A stretch of 64,000 bases of DNA from JACNIZ01 sp964344765 (GCA_964344765.1 CAYFOM010000019.1:18552-82551), one strand, 5' to 3'; numbered from the stretch's first letter, positions 1 through 8,733 are shown. Notes: a model not told the origin generated them from the letters alone. Numbers and translations: made by a program.

Positions 1-2
1 CG

Positions 3-137
3 GACGAGTGCATTGATTGCGGCGCCTGCGAGCCGGAATGCCCAGTTGACGCAATTTTCGTCGAGGAAGAGGTTCCCGATAAGTGGAACGCCTTCGTCCA
101 GGCCAACTCCGATTTGGCCGCTGAGTTCGACGGCTAA
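3..137 (+). CDS. Ferredoxin, 4Fe-4S type, C-terminal fragment (5' end outside the window)
   Basis: Only the last 44 codons are present, starting in frame at base 3. The fragment begins with DECIDCGACEPECP, the Cys-x2-Cys-x2-Cys-x3-Cys-Pro ligand set of a bacterial 4Fe-4S cluster, followed by VDAIF. The tail, with DKW and an acidic C-terminus, resembles 7Fe/8Fe ferredoxins of the FdxA type. Such proteins are small cytoplasmic electron carriers. The first cluster-binding half lies upstream, so the cluster count cannot be judged. A strong hairpin follows at 182-217, so the gene probably ends its transcription unit. Confidence 0.88.
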   Translation, partial: DECIDCGACEPECPVDAIFVEEEVPDKWNAFVQANSDLAAEFDG

Positions 138-181
138 TTATTGATTCGGCCTCAATCCAGGCTACAAGTCGACCTCCTTCC

Positions 182-217
182 CACCCCACGGTTCTCTGCG
201 CAGGGAGCCGTGGGGTG
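182..217 (+). terminator. Strong hairpin after the ferredoxin gene
   Basis: CACCCCACGG (182-191) pairs perfectly with CCGTGGGGTG (208-217). The stem continues inward to about 15 bp around the loop TGCGCA. There is no clean T tract after it, so it could be a terminator of weaker type or an mRNA-stabilising hairpin. Confidence 0.6.
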
Positions 218-310
218 TGGCTGTTTCAGGAAAAGTTTCCCGCGGGGATCGCCAATAGTGTCCGGGCAAAAAAAACCGGACCAGGTATTAACCTGATCCG
301 GATGATCTGG

Positions 311-383
<73 letters not shown>

Positions 384-436
384 GCTTTCAGAGGGCGAGA
401 AGGATAATTGCCTGCGGGCTAAGTGTCAACGCCCGA

Positions 437-1498
437 TCAGGATTTTCTTTGCATCCGCTTTGGGATCTCGCCTTCGGCAGCCTCAACCAACGGCACCGGC
501 TCGACTCCTTCGACGCCAAACAGCTTCAACGCACGAGTGCGAATTTTGTCGATGACCTCGTCTAGGGCGACGTCGGTCAACGGCACTTGGCCGCCGGCCA
601 TGCGTCCATGCCCCCCGCAGGCACCTTGTCCACCGAGGATGTAGCGCAACGCAGGGTAGGCGTCGGCACCGGGCACGTCGGTGCGTAGCGAAACTTGGTA
701 ACGGCCATCGCAAGCGCCGCCTGCCAACGACCATTGTTGGCCGTCGAGGCGCACGAACCAATCGGCGACCTCGGCAACGGACTCGGGGCTGGATACATCG
801 CCCATCAACGCCAACAACGCAAAGCCGTAGATTTCACACGAATCGATGGCTTGGGACATTTGACCGAAATAGGCGCGCGGCAACGACGGGCTATCAATGC
901 TTTGCAACATTTGCCGATCGGCCAAGCGCTGTAATTCAAAGTACGAGTCCTCGTCACCGCTGGTCGAATCCTGCGCCAAGTCGTGGGTGTCATAACGAAT
1001 GCCGCAAAACAGAGCCGTGGCGGTTCGACGACTGGGTTTCAAATCGAAAGTACGCATCAAGTGATGCACCATCGTCGATGTCGCACCAAAGCCGGAATCC
1101 ACCCACGAGAATGCCGGATCCAAACGTTCACTACATGGCTCTTCCGCACCTTCATGGTGGTCAAACACGGCAAGCAACGGCAAGCCGCCCGGCGGATGCG
1201 TGTGTGAAAAGCCCGGCTGGCTATCGACCAAAATCAGCCCTTGGTAATCAGCCGGATCCACTCCCCCCTTGGGGATGGAATGGATTCCTAGCAACTGGCG
1301 CATGGCGACGTTTTCGGCACGGCGGATTCGTCCTTCCAACACCAAGTCGCTGTCCAAACCGAATCGATCCTTTAGCAATTGTTGCAATCCAACCAACGCA
1401 CCCAAGCCATCCGGATCGGGGTGGCGGTGGGTACACAGCAGAATCCGGCCTTCGGATGGCAGGACGTCTGCGAATCGGGCGAGATCCGGCAGGCTCAT
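437..1498 (-). CDS. DHH-family phosphoesterase (NrnA-like oligoribonuclease/pAp phosphatase family)
   Basis: The 353-aa protein carries the DHH-DHHA1 architecture. Motif I, THRHPDPDG, is at residues 23-31. Motif II, VDSQPG, is near 91-96, and the DHH triplet (DHHEG) is at 113-117. Near the C-terminus GGQGACGGHGRMAGG matches the GGGH substrate loop of DHHA1. These motifs bind two Mn or Mg ions. Family members hydrolyse short oligoribonucleotides, pAp or cyclic-dinucleotide products in the cytoplasm. Length fits the NrnA family, but the exact substrate cannot be read from sequence. The next gene on the same strand starts upstream at 2417 and ends 22 bp before this ATG, so the two are probably cotranscribed. 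Confidence 0.85.
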   Translation of the reverse strand: MSLPDLARFADVLPSEGRILLCTHRHPDPDGLGALVGLQQLLKDRFGLDSDLVLEGRIRRAENVAMRQLLGIHSIPKGGVDPADYQGLILVDSQPGFSHTHPPGGLPLLAVFDHHEGAEEPCSERLDPAFSWVDSGFGATSTMVHHLMRTFDLKPSRRTATALFCGIRYDTHDLAQDSTSGDEDSYFELQRLADRQMLQSIDSPSLPRAYFGQMSQAIDSCEIYGFALLALMGDVSSPESVAEVADWFVRLDGQQWSLAGGACDGRYQVSLRTDVPGADAYPALRYILGGQGACGGHGRMAGGQVPLTDVALDEVIDKIRTRALKLFGVEGVEPVPLVEAAEGEIPKRMQRKS

Positions 1499-1520
1499 TC
1501 AGGGGTGCGCAAGGCGCGAG

Positions 1521-2417
1521 TCAACGGATGCCGAAGGCCGCTAGCGTGTCGCGAGCGGCGGGCAGGGACCCCATAGGATAAACGGGAGCCGCGGTAAGCA
1601 CACGGGTTGCGTCGCGCGGCAAATATTCGGCCAGCAACTGGAAGTCGACTACGCCCTCCCCCGGCAGCAGCAAATCGCGGCCTTCGGCCCAGTCCTGGAG
1701 GGAGGTTCCAGCGAGAGTCGCCCCGGCCGCGTCGAGCCAATCTCCTGGTTGCTCCAAACCAAATGCGGCGCGCGTTTGTGCTGCACCGCAATCGTGCCAG
1801 TAGCCCAGCCGATCTAGGCCGGCGTCATTGCGCAACAGCGAGAGGTGGGATGGGCGTAGCAGCGCCGCCGGCGATGCCTGAGCTCGCAGCGCAACCTGCA
1901 GCCCTGGGGCGTGCTGGCGGATTGAATGCACGAACCTTGCCACCGCTTCCAACTGACGCTCAGTTTGACCGCTGTCAGCGTTGCGTAGCGGCTCAAGGGC
2001 TTCCATGCCGGGATCGATGCTGCCGGCCTCCTCTAGGGCGCTGAGCAGCTTCTCGCCGCGCTCCTCCGCCCCGGTGGCGGCTTGGCAGCCCAAATCCAGA
2101 ATCAAAGTGGACGCCCCAACCGCCCTGAGACCGGCGAAGACCAGCGGCCACTGTGCGGCGGCACGCTGCCAGCTCTGCGGATCCATTGCCGACGGCGCGC
2201 TGGCGGGGTCGTCGGGGCTTGAAGCGGGCAAAAAACTGTCCCAAGATGCAGCAATGGTTCGGCCGTGAAGGTGGCTCGGAAGCTCGTTCAAGGGCTGCTC
2301 GGCTAAATCGCCGGAATCGAGCCCGGCAATCCCTCGAAAACCGAGTTCAGCGGCCTGATCCAGACAGGCATCAAGCTTGCCCGCCGAAGCGCCGAAACAA
2401 GTCAGAGACAGGTTCAT
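1521..2417 (-). CDS. Sugar-phosphate isomerase/epimerase-like TIM-barrel protein
   Basis: About 298 aa when started at the ATG at 2417 (MNLSLTCFGAS). A TTG start at 2450 would add 11 residues (PANNKKSLIR) that look like leader rather than protein. The pattern of short hydrophobic strands (LGFRGIAGLDS, STLILDLGC, LQVALRAQ, RLGYWHDCG) resembles AP-endonuclease-2/xylose-isomerase-like TIM barrels. The end, HDCGAAQ through to the GEGVVDF segment, resembles the metal-site region of that superfamily. No clear full set of metal ligands is visible, so it may be divergent or inactive. It is upstream of the DHH phosphoesterase on the same strand and divergent from the Cys-rich gene at 2534. Confidence 0.55.
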   Translation of the reverse strand: MNLSLTCFGASAGKLDACLDQAAELGFRGIAGLDSGDLAEQPLNELPSHLHGRTIAASWDSFLPASSPDDPASAPSAMDPQSWQRAAAQWPLVFAGLRAVGASTLILDLGCQAATGAEERGEKLLSALEEAGSIDPGMEALEPLRNADSGQTERQLEAVARFVHSIRQHAPGLQVALRAQASPAALLRPSHLSLLRNDAGLDRLGYWHDCGAAQTRAAFGLEQPGDWLDAAGATLAGTSLQDWAEGRDLLLPGEGVVDFQLLAEYLPRDATRVLTAAPVYPMGSLPAARDTLAAFGIR

Positions 2418-2533
2418 TCGAATTAGCGATTTCTTGTTATTTGCAGGCAAGAAAGAAGTGCCAAGGGCGCAGTTTAATCGTTAAGCTAGAACCTGCGAGC
2501 AATCGCTCCAATTCCATTGTCCGAAAAGTCATC

Positions 2534-4105
2534 ATGTTGAGCATTCTTACCTCAGTACTGTTGCTGTTTCCTGCTTTGCCGCAGGAGCCGGCACCTAGCT
2601 GCCCTTCGCAGCAAGCCGAAGCCTGTCAGGAAGCCGCCAAAGCTGCCTGTGATTCCAAAGTTGCCGATTGCGATTCCAAAGTCGCCGCCTGTGATTCCAA
2701 AGTTACCGATTGCGAAACTCAGGTTGCAGCTTGCGATTCCAAGCCGATGAGCATGGACTACGCGCTGGCCAGCATCACTCTCAAGTTGGACGCTCAAGAG
2801 CCGGAATGCTCGAGCAAGGCCAAGTCGGAGTGCAGCACTGATGTGGTCTGCGATTCCAAGGCTAGCTACACCGTGGTGATGAACCAGATTGATGACTGCT
2901 TGGAGCAGTCCGGTTGCGACAGCAAGAAGAGTGAGTGCAGCAGCAACACTTTGGTCGTCTCGAACGCCAAAGCTGATTGCTCGACCGAAGCTGCTTGCGA
3001 CACCAAGTCCGATTGCGACACCAAGGCTGACTGCCAAGAGCCGTGCCCGAGCGAAGCTCAGCCGACTGCTCGCGTCGTCCGCTTGGTCGCCCCGCAGCAA
3101 GGTGCATGCGGCGAAGTCCAAGCTCAGGATTGCAAGCCTAGCGATTGCGACACCAAGTCTGACTGCGACACCAAAGCTGAGTGCAGCGAAGTTTCGTGCG
3201 AAGTCAACACCGTCGTGACCTTGGTCAACGATGCCCAAGCTGAATGCAGCGAAGACAAAGAAGTTCTTTGCGAAGTTGAAGTCGTCTGCGAAGAAAGTGC
3301 TTCGGCTTGCAACGACGTCACCGTTGCTTCGGCTTGCTCCGACGAGAAGGCCGCTTCCGGTTGCTGCGACGAAAAGGCTGCATCGGCATGCTGCGACGAG
3401 AAGGCCGCTTCGGCTTGCTCCGACAAAGCTAGCGAGTGCGTGGAAGTCGTCGCCTGCGAAGAGACCACCGAATGCAGCGAAGAGATCGCTTTCGATTGGG
3501 TTCAGGCAACTAACGCCGAGTGCAACGAATTGGTTCTTAGCGAACTAGACGGCAAGCAGATCGCCATGGTTGTGCGCGTTGAAGGTGACGTCGACAACTT
3601 GGACGGTCAGATTCAGCAGTTGATTCAGCAGATCGATATGAAGGAGCACGGCAAAGGCATGGCGATGATTCGCGTAGCCGGTGCCGAAGGCAAGACTCAT
3701 AAAGGAATTCGCCTGAACGCTCCGTCCGAAGGCGTGCACATGATTCGCTTGGCGGACTTGAACGTGGAATGCGGTGAAATCGCTGACTGCGGTGACAAGT
3801 CCGACTGCGCTGATCTTGCTGCTGCCTGTGGCGACAAAGCTGATTGCAACACCAAAGCCTCGGATTGCGGCGACAAGGCTGCCTGCGACGATGACCGCGG
3901 CGCCAAGAAGGTGATCCAAAAGCGCATTCGCCTCACCGATGGAGCTCAGGACTACGTCTTCGAGGCCCATGGCGCACACGGCGAACATGGTGGCCATGGC
4001 CACGACGCTCACGCCAGCCATAACATGGAGCATCGCCTCGCCGAGTTGGAAGCACGCTTGGCTCGCATCGAGAGCATGCTGGAGCGCTTGGAGCGTCGCC
4101 TCTAA
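2534..4105 (+). CDS. Exported Cys-repeat, His-rich protein with C-terminal coiled coil (unknown function)
   Basis: The 523-aa protein is unlike any family I recognise. The open frame extends upstream, but the ATG at 2534 gives a credible signal peptide (MLSILTSVLLLFPALPQEPA). The mature part has about 45 Cys, one roughly every 7-9 residues. Residues about 36-72 are heptads such as AACDSKV and ADCDSKV. Middle parts use CDTKSD. Residues about 266-298 repeat ASACCDEKA, and residues about 415-455 use ADCGDKSDC. A Cys-free block near 330-410 (VVRVEGDVDNLDG, GMAMIRVAGAEG, GVHMIRLADL) may be folded. Residues 476-499 are His-rich (AHGAHGEHGGHGHDAH) and the last 24 form a Leu-heptad coiled coil. Metal binding outside the cytoplasm is a reasonable inference, as is a disulfide-linked fibre. 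Followed by a strong terminator. Confidence 0.8.
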   Translation: MLSILTSVLLLFPALPQEPAPSCPSQQAEACQEAAKAACDSKVADCDSKVAACDSKVTDCETQVAACDSKPMSMDYALASITLKLDAQEPECSSKAKSECSTDVVCDSKASYTVVMNQIDDCLEQSGCDSKKSECSSNTLVVSNAKADCSTEAACDTKSDCDTKADCQEPCPSEAQPTARVVRLVAPQQGACGEVQAQDCKPSDCDTKSDCDTKAECSEVSCEVNTVVTLVNDAQAECSEDKEVLCEVEVVCEESASACNDVTVASACSDEKAASGCCDEKAASACCDEKAASACSDKASECVEVVACEETTECSEEIAFDWVQATNAECNELVLSELDGKQIAMVVRVEGDVDNLDGQIQQLIQQIDMKEHGKGMAMIRVAGAEGKTHKGIRLNAPSEGVHMIRLADLNVECGEIADCGDKSDCADLAAACGDKADCNTKASDCGDKAACDDDRGAKKVIQKRIRLTDGAQDYVFEAHGAHGEHGGHGHDAHASHNMEHRLAELEARLARIESMLERLERRL

Positions 4106-4128
4106 TCGCCAAGCCTGAAGGCTCAACC

Positions 4129-4162
4129 AAAAGGGCACCTGGAGTCATCCAGGTGCCCTTTT
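4129..4162 (+). terminator. Rho-independent terminator of the Cys-rich protein gene
   Basis: AAAAGGGCACCTGGA (4129-4143), loop GTCA, then TCCAGGTGCCCTTTT (4148-4162), followed by CCTTTTG. The 15-bp stem is perfect. Because the left arm begins with AAAA it could also serve purB on the minus strand. Confidence 0.9.
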
Positions 4163-4188
4163 CCTTTTGAGGTCGTCGTGACCAAGTC

Positions 4189-5628
4189 TTAGACGCTCAC
4201 TTCACCGGCGGCAGCTTTGACCTCACTGCGCTGCTCCAAACATGGCATCACATGCTCGCTGAGGAAGTCGTCGACTTGTTCGGCAGCGCGACCGACGAAT
4301 GCCCGCGGATCGACCAGTTCGTCAATTTGATCTTTAATCGCGGTGAAGGCTTCATCGGCAGCGATTCGATCGAGTAGATCGTTAACGCCATCCTCAGTCT
4401 TCATGCGTTTGGCCGCAGCATGGCTGTGAACCCGAATGCGCTCGTGCAAATCTTGACGGTCACCGCCGGCTTGCACCGCTGCCATCAACAAAGTCTCGGT
4501 TGCCATGAACGGCATCTCCTTGGCCAAGTTTGCTTCAATCACTCGCGGGTATGGAACCAAGCCCGAGGAAACGTCTTGCACCAAAAGCAAAATGGCGTCG
4601 GCAGCGAGGAAGGACTCGGGGATTGCGATGCGGCGGTTAGCCGAGTCATCCAACGTACGCTCCAACCATTGATGGGCGGCGGTTTCGCCGGCGTTGGGTG
4701 CCATATTCATCAAGTACCGAGCCAAAGCACCGATGCGCTCGGAACGCATCGGGTTGCGTTTGTACGGCATCGCCGACGATCCGATTTGCTTTTTGCCGAA
4801 GGGTTCTTCCAGCTCGCGGCGGTGCGCAAGTAGGCGGATATCGGTTGCAAACTTCGCAGCCGACATGGCGATACCGGCAACCACCTGCAACACCATGGCG
4901 TCCCACTTGCGCGGATAAGTTTGGCCGCAAACCGGAACCGCCCGGGTGAAGCCCATGCGCTGGGTGACGTCGGCTTCTAGCTCCCGAACCTTTTGATGGT
5001 CGCCCTCAAAAAGCTGTAAGAAACTTGCTTGAGTACCGGTGGTCCCTTTGACGCCGCGGAACGGCAACGCCTCGATAAGTCGCTCGACCTCTTGCAAATC
5101 GAGCAAGAAGTCCTGCAGCCACAAACTGCCGCGCTTGCCCAAGGTCACCGGTTGCGCCGGCTGGAAATGAGTAAAGCCCAAGATCGGAAGCGCTTTTTGC
5201 TCGTCACAAAATTCGGCCAGTGCTCGAATTGCAGCAACCAGTCGGTCGCGCAGTATCAACAACCCTTCCTTCATTTGAATCAGGTCGGATCCGTCGGCCA
5301 CGTAACAAGAAGTCGCCCCGAGGTGAATGATCGGCTTCGCCGACGGCGCAACCTCACCGTAAGCATGTACATGAGCCATTACATCGTGGCGCAATTGGCG
5401 CTCCAGTTCGGCCACGCGATCAAAGTCGATGTTTTCGCGTTCGGCGCGGAGTTCATCGATCTGCTGCTGGTTAATGTCGAGGCCGTGCTCCTTTTCAGCT
5501 TCGGCCAAGGCAATCCACAGGTCGCGCCAAATCAAGCTGCGCCGCCGGTAGGAAAAGTTTTCCTGCATCGCCGGGCTGGCGTAACGAGCGGCCAACGGAG
5601 AGACGTATCGATCGTGAGTTTGAGTCAT
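4189..5628 (-). CDS. purB: Adenylosuccinate lyase
   Basis: The 479-aa enzyme eliminates fumarate from SAICAR and adenylosuccinate in purine synthesis. The lyase signature GSSAMPYKRNPMRSE lies near residues 282-296, with the catalytic Ser in its flexible loop. TTGTQASFLQLF and the conserved GQTYPRKWD segment place it in the animal-type ADSL branch. I chose the ATG at 5628 (MTQTHDRYVSPLAARY). Earlier in-frame codons would overlap the upstream VanZ-like gene and add a non-conserved Pro-rich stretch. With this start, the VanZ-like stop lies 10 bp away, which suggests the minus-strand operon ruvC to purB. Confidence 0.95.
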   Translation of the reverse strand: MTQTHDRYVSPLAARYASPAMQENFSYRRRSLIWRDLWIALAEAEKEHGLDINQQQIDELRAERENIDFDRVAELERQLRHDVMAHVHAYGEVAPSAKPIIHLGATSCYVADGSDLIQMKEGLLILRDRLVAAIRALAEFCDEQKALPILGFTHFQPAQPVTLGKRGSLWLQDFLLDLQEVERLIEALPFRGVKGTTGTQASFLQLFEGDHQKVRELEADVTQRMGFTRAVPVCGQTYPRKWDAMVLQVVAGIAMSAAKFATDIRLLAHRRELEEPFGKKQIGSSAMPYKRNPMRSERIGALARYLMNMAPNAGETAAHQWLERTLDDSANRRIAIPESFLAADAILLLVQDVSSGLVPYPRVIEANLAKEMPFMATETLLMAAVQAGGDRQDLHERIRVHSHAAAKRMKTEDGVNDLLDRIAADEAFTAIKDQIDELVDPRAFVGRAAEQVDDFLSEHVMPCLEQRSEVKAAAGEVSV

Positions 5629-5638
5629 TTTCTCGGGG

Positions 5639-6154
5639 TCAGGGCCCAACGGGGACGAAGGGTAGCGGTGGATCGGGGGCATAAACCACAACCAAATTCC
5701 AACTCACTCCAATCCAAACCTGGGTGCTAATTAATACAGCAGTCTGCCAGGGTTTGCGGGCTTTGGAAAACCACAAAGCCAAGATCAAAATATGCACGGC
5801 TCCCATTACATCGGAGCAAACGTCATTCATTCCGGAACCGCGATTGCGAAAGCTTTGATTCCACTCATCAAGAATTCCCATCAAGGCAACGAGGGTAGGC
5901 ATCCAAACCCAAACCACTCGTTGGTATAGGCTCTGCCGAGGCAAAACCAGTAACAGCGTCAGCGCAAAGTAGCCATACAGAAACTGATGGCCAAGGTTGT
6001 AAGTGAACTCAATTTCAAACGGGATCGCCGCTTTGCCGGCATCGGGGGGATTCCCGATGCGCATCGAAGTGCGATACAGGACGTAGAGGGACAAAGCAAA
6101 AGCCCCCCAACGCAAACTTGCGGGAATTCGATAAAGCTTAAGAAACAGGTTCAT
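5639..6154 (-). CDS. VanZ-like integral membrane protein
   Basis: The 171-aa protein has four or five hydrophobic segments (around LRWGAFALSLYVLY, FLYGYFALTLLLVL, VVWVWMPTLVALMG, VMGAVHILILALWF and AVLISTQVWIGVSW). Between the third and fourth lies DEWNQSFRNRGSGMNDVCSD, matching the VanZ family pattern D-E-x2-Q-x-F-x3-R-x-G-x3-D-x3-D-x2-G. VanZ members influence teicoplanin resistance in enterococci, but most homologues have no known role. It overlaps nadC by 17 bp and precedes purB by 10 bp, so it is probably translated from the same mRNA. Confidence 0.75.
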   Translation of the reverse strand: MNLFLKLYRIPASLRWGAFALSLYVLYRTSMRIGNPPDAGKAAIPFEIEFTYNLGHQFLYGYFALTLLLVLPRQSLYQRVVWVWMPTLVALMGILDEWNQSFRNRGSGMNDVCSDVMGAVHILILALWFSKARKPWQTAVLISTQVWIGVSWNLVVVYAPDPPLPFVPVGP

Positions 6155-7001
6155 CGAAGAGGAATGACAAATCCAATGCCGGCGCCGAATGGGTCAGCGC
6201 CCCCAACGAAACGCGGGTCACCCCCCATTCCGCCAACTGCTCCAGGTCGGCTGGAGTCAAACCGCCGCTTAGCTCAATTTCTGCGTCCGGGAATTGCTTG
6301 CGAATATCGGCGATGTCCTGCGCAAGCGTGCTGCGCTCAAAGTTATCCAACATTACGTAGTTGGCACCTGCGGCCAAAGCTTGAATGGCTTGCTCTAGGG
6401 TTTGCGCCTCCGCTCCAACAATTTTGCCACCACCCACGGCGACAGCTCGCGCAACGGTTTCACCGTAACCTAAGCCAGCCAACGCAAAATGATTCTCCTT
6501 CAACAGGATTTGGTCTTCCAAATCCCGACGATGATTGGTTCCGCCGCCAACTGCAACCGCAGCCTTTTGTGCATCGCGTAATCCAGGCGTGGTCTTACGC
6601 GTATCCATCACTTTGAGCCCAGCACCTACGGCTACAGCTTGTGCAGTCAAGGTTGCTACCCCGCCAAGCTGTTGCATGAAATTTAAGGCGGTGCGTTCGG
6701 CGGCCAGCAAGCCTCGCGCCGATCCTTGGCACTCCAATACCACCATCCCGGGCTTCACACGATCGCCATCGGCCGCCTTCCACTGAAAGACACCGCTGGG
6801 CGTACAAAGCTCAAAAGCAGCTTCGGCATATGCGCGGCCCGCTAGCACGCCATCCGCTTTGGCGACGATTTGGCCGGAGGCCTGGGCGTCTTCAGGCACT
6901 ACAGCCTGTGAGGTGGCGTCTTGCCAAGCGTGATCTTCGCGCAGCGCTTCTCGAACCTGCTCTTCGATGCTCTTTGCCAGTGGTGGCTCCAGATCCTGCA
7001 T
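6138..7001 (-). CDS. nadC: Nicotinate-nucleotide pyrophosphorylase (carboxylating)
   Basis: The 287-aa cytoplasmic enzyme converts quinolinate and PRPP to nicotinate mononucleotide in de novo NAD synthesis. Diagnostic segments are ERTALNFMQQLGGVAT, VMDTRKTTPGLR, GGGTNHRRDLEDQILLKENH and the late TIM-barrel strands AIQALAAGANYVMLDNF and IELSGGLTPADL. Length matches the family. No nadA or nadB lies nearby. Its 3' end overlaps the VanZ-like gene and its start is 9 bp after the ComEA-like gene's stop. Confidence 0.96.
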   Translation of the reverse strand: MQDLEPPLAKSIEEQVREALREDHAWQDATSQAVVPEDAQASGQIVAKADGVLAGRAYAEAAFELCTPSGVFQWKAADGDRVKPGMVVLECQGSARGLLAAERTALNFMQQLGGVATLTAQAVAVGAGLKVMDTRKTTPGLRDAQKAAVAVGGGTNHRRDLEDQILLKENHFALAGLGYGETVARAVAVGGGKIVGAEAQTLEQAIQALAAGANYVMLDNFERSTLAQDIADIRKQFPDAEIELSGGLTPADLEQLAEWGVTRVSLGALTHSAPALDLSFLFDEPVS

Positions 7002-7010
7002 CGCAGCATT

Positions 7011-7397
7011 CTACTTCGGCGGTGGAACTCCCCCATACGGGATAGCCATGTCCTGGCGATCCGGAACCACCTCTCCCGACCTGTGACGCAACCAATTGAT
7101 TGGAATCCCATCCACCGTTCCCTCACCCACACTGGGCAATGCCGACAGGTTGCCCAAATGCAACGGAAAGCCCAAGCGCACACGCTCGAGGGCAATCCGC
7201 CGAGCCGTCTGCGCTCCGATGCCGGGCAACCAGGCGATTTCCGGCCACGAAGCCGTCGCCAGATCAATGGTTTGTCCCGGAAGTGATGCCACTCCCTCCC
7301 ATTTCTTCCGAGATTGCGATAGCCCCCAACAGCTATGTACCGCGGCCAATGCCACCAGCACTGCGGCGGTTCGTAGTTGCAGCCACTCCCTCGTCAT
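7011..7397 (-). CDS. ComEA-like helix-hairpin-helix protein with N-terminal membrane anchor
   Basis: The 128-aa protein has a hydrophobic N-terminal segment (LRTAAVLVALAAVHSCWGL) followed by one helix-hairpin-helix unit. That unit reads IDLATASWPEIAWLPGIGA with QTARRIALER and matches the ComEA pattern I-N/D-x-A-x2-x-E-L-x2-LPGIG-x3-A-x2-I. ComEA binds incoming double-stranded DNA during natural transformation, outside the inner membrane. Other HhH proteins of this size have unrelated roles, and no other competence gene is present here. The C-terminus ends in PYGGVPPPK, probably unstructured. Confidence 0.75.
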   Translation of the reverse strand: MTREWLQLRTAAVLVALAAVHSCWGLSQSRKKWEGVASLPGQTIDLATASWPEIAWLPGIGAQTARRIALERVRLGFPLHLGNLSALPSVGEGTVDGIPINWLRHRSGEVVPDRQDMAIPYGGVPPPK

Positions 7398-7426
7398 ACC
7401 CGGAAGACGGGTTCGACCACCAATGG

Positions 7427-8158
7427 TTACTCGGATTCCAGCGAAACTTTGCGATGACGCAAAACACTGTCAATCGCTAAATCGCGGTCGAGGGCCCGAT
7501 TCAAATCCAAAACGCGAAACCGCTCCTCACCGTCGGGCACGGACATCAACAAGCCTGATTCGCCTTGGTGGAGCGATGCAAAAGGACCTTCGCTATTCAC
7601 CAACGTCAGCGGCCATAGCCCGCCCTGCAATTTGACCTTTCGTCCACCCCGCCCGGCCGCCGCCAACATGCGCTGCAAAAACCGACGATCGTGGGCACCT
7701 AAATCCTCCACCCAAGCATCGGCCGGAGACGGCTCGGCGGATGGGAAGCACAGCTCCAGCTTCCAATCCAGCACGTCGCCGTGAATTTGGTAGCCACGCA
7801 CAGCCGTTGTTTGAGCGAAAAAGCGTAAGCGAGCGAAGTCCTCCACGCACCAACTTCGGCTTAACAAGATCAGTCTTGGCTCGCGACCGCGTCGGTAAAT
7901 CGGATCGGCGCCTTCCAATCCTTCCCGGAACGAGGTAATGACCTCTAAAGCCCAGTCATATGCCGAAGGCCCCATTTGCTCGAACATTCCGAACAAACAC
8001 GGCCGCCCTAACAAGTCGATGCCATGCAAGCCAATCTCGGCACCCGATCGCAACGGAATAGCAAGATCTTGCAACAGCAATCCAGGTTCGACCCGCGCCG
8101 GCTTGGCGAGCAGGAATTCCACCAAACTGGATTGTTCCACAGGGTCCAGAGCGCTCAT
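7427..8158 (-). CDS. Conserved-looking protein of unknown function, translationally coupled to ruvC
   Basis: I do not recognise this 243-aa protein. The ATG at 8158 overlaps the ruvC stop as ATGA, which fixes the start and implies coupled translation. It is soluble, with no signal peptide or membrane segment. The segment SGAEIGLHGIDLLGRPCLFGMFE, read in parts, recalls the beta-hairpin of PD-(D/E)xK nucleases, where an acidic residue precedes a strand with a second acidic residue and Lys. The Lys is missing, so this is only a weak hint. LILLSRSWCVEDFARLRFF and RFLQRMLAAAGRGGRKVKLQGG are other notable parts. A role beside RuvC in DNA processing is inference from position alone. Confidence 0.6.
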   Translation of the reverse strand: MSALDPVEQSSLVEFLLAKPARVEPGLLLQDLAIPLRSGAEIGLHGIDLLGRPCLFGMFEQMGPSAYDWALEVITSFREGLEGADPIYRRGREPRLILLSRSWCVEDFARLRFFAQTTAVRGYQIHGDVLDWKLELCFPSAEPSPADAWVEDLGAHDRRFLQRMLAAAGRGGRKVKLQGGLWPLTLVNSEGPFASLHQGESGLLMSVPDGEERFRVLDLNRALDRDLAIDSVLRHRKVSLESE

Positions 8159-8733
8159 TGCATCGACGCCCCCGGCGGAAGGTTGGAGCCCTTGCCCCGA
8201 CGCCCCATCGTTATAGCCGAGTCCATTCCAGGAACCGTTTCCGCGCGGTGCTGCAAATCCAATCCGCACAGGGCAACCGCCAGTGCATCGGACTCGTCGA
8301 ACGAGGCGAATTGGTGGCCATCCGGCAGTCCTAAACGCAACGCCACCAATCGCGCCATTTGCTCTTTGGTGGCCGATCCGGCACCTGCGATGCGGCGCTT
8401 TATCACCGCCGGAGGCAATTCCACCACGCTTAAACCCAGCTCGGCGCAAGTCACCATAACCACTCCACGAGCTTCGCCAATTCGCAAAGCACTGCGCGCA
8501 TTTTTGCCGAAAAACGCTGCTTCCAGCGTTAACTGGCCAGGCTTGTGCTGGTGTAGCAGCTGTAGCAATTCCTCGCGCAACCGTCGCAATCGCTCGGCGA
8601 TGGGGTCACTGGACCGCCCCACCCTCCATGTGCCGCTACCTAAGCACAGGGGCACACCTTCGGCCTGGGCCTCCAAAACCGCCCATCCAACCTCCCGCGT
8701 ACCAGGATCAATGCCCAGGATTCGATGTTGCAC
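8155..8733 (-). CDS. ruvC: Holliday junction resolvase RuvC
   Basis: The 192-aa endonuclease cuts Holliday junctions in recombination together with RuvAB. The RNase H-like fold is clear: ILGIDPGTREVGWAV with catalytic Asp9, LEAAFFGKNARSALRIGEAR with the second acidic residue, the VVELPPAVIKRRIAGAG basic wedge, and FDESDALAVALC with the final Asp pair. The start is GTG at 8733. ruvA and ruvB are not adjacent. A TAGCAT box 6 bp before the GTG suggests a very short or absent leader. The gene diverges from ispD across only 35 bp. Confidence 0.94.
   Translation of the reverse strand: MQHRILGIDPGTREVGWAVLEAQAEGVPLCLGSGTWRVGRSSDPIAERLRRLREELLQLLHQHKPGQLTLEAAFFGKNARSALRIGEARGVVMVTCAELGLSVVELPPAVIKRRIAGAGSATKEQMARLVALRLGLPDGHQFASFDESDALAVALCGLDLQHRAETVPGMDSAITMGRRGKGSNLPPGASMQ

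Noticed and set aside
2640..3450. CRISPR-like array in the Cys-repeat region
   Set aside because: The repeats are short, in frame, vary at third codon positions and have no unique spacers, so they are protein repeats.
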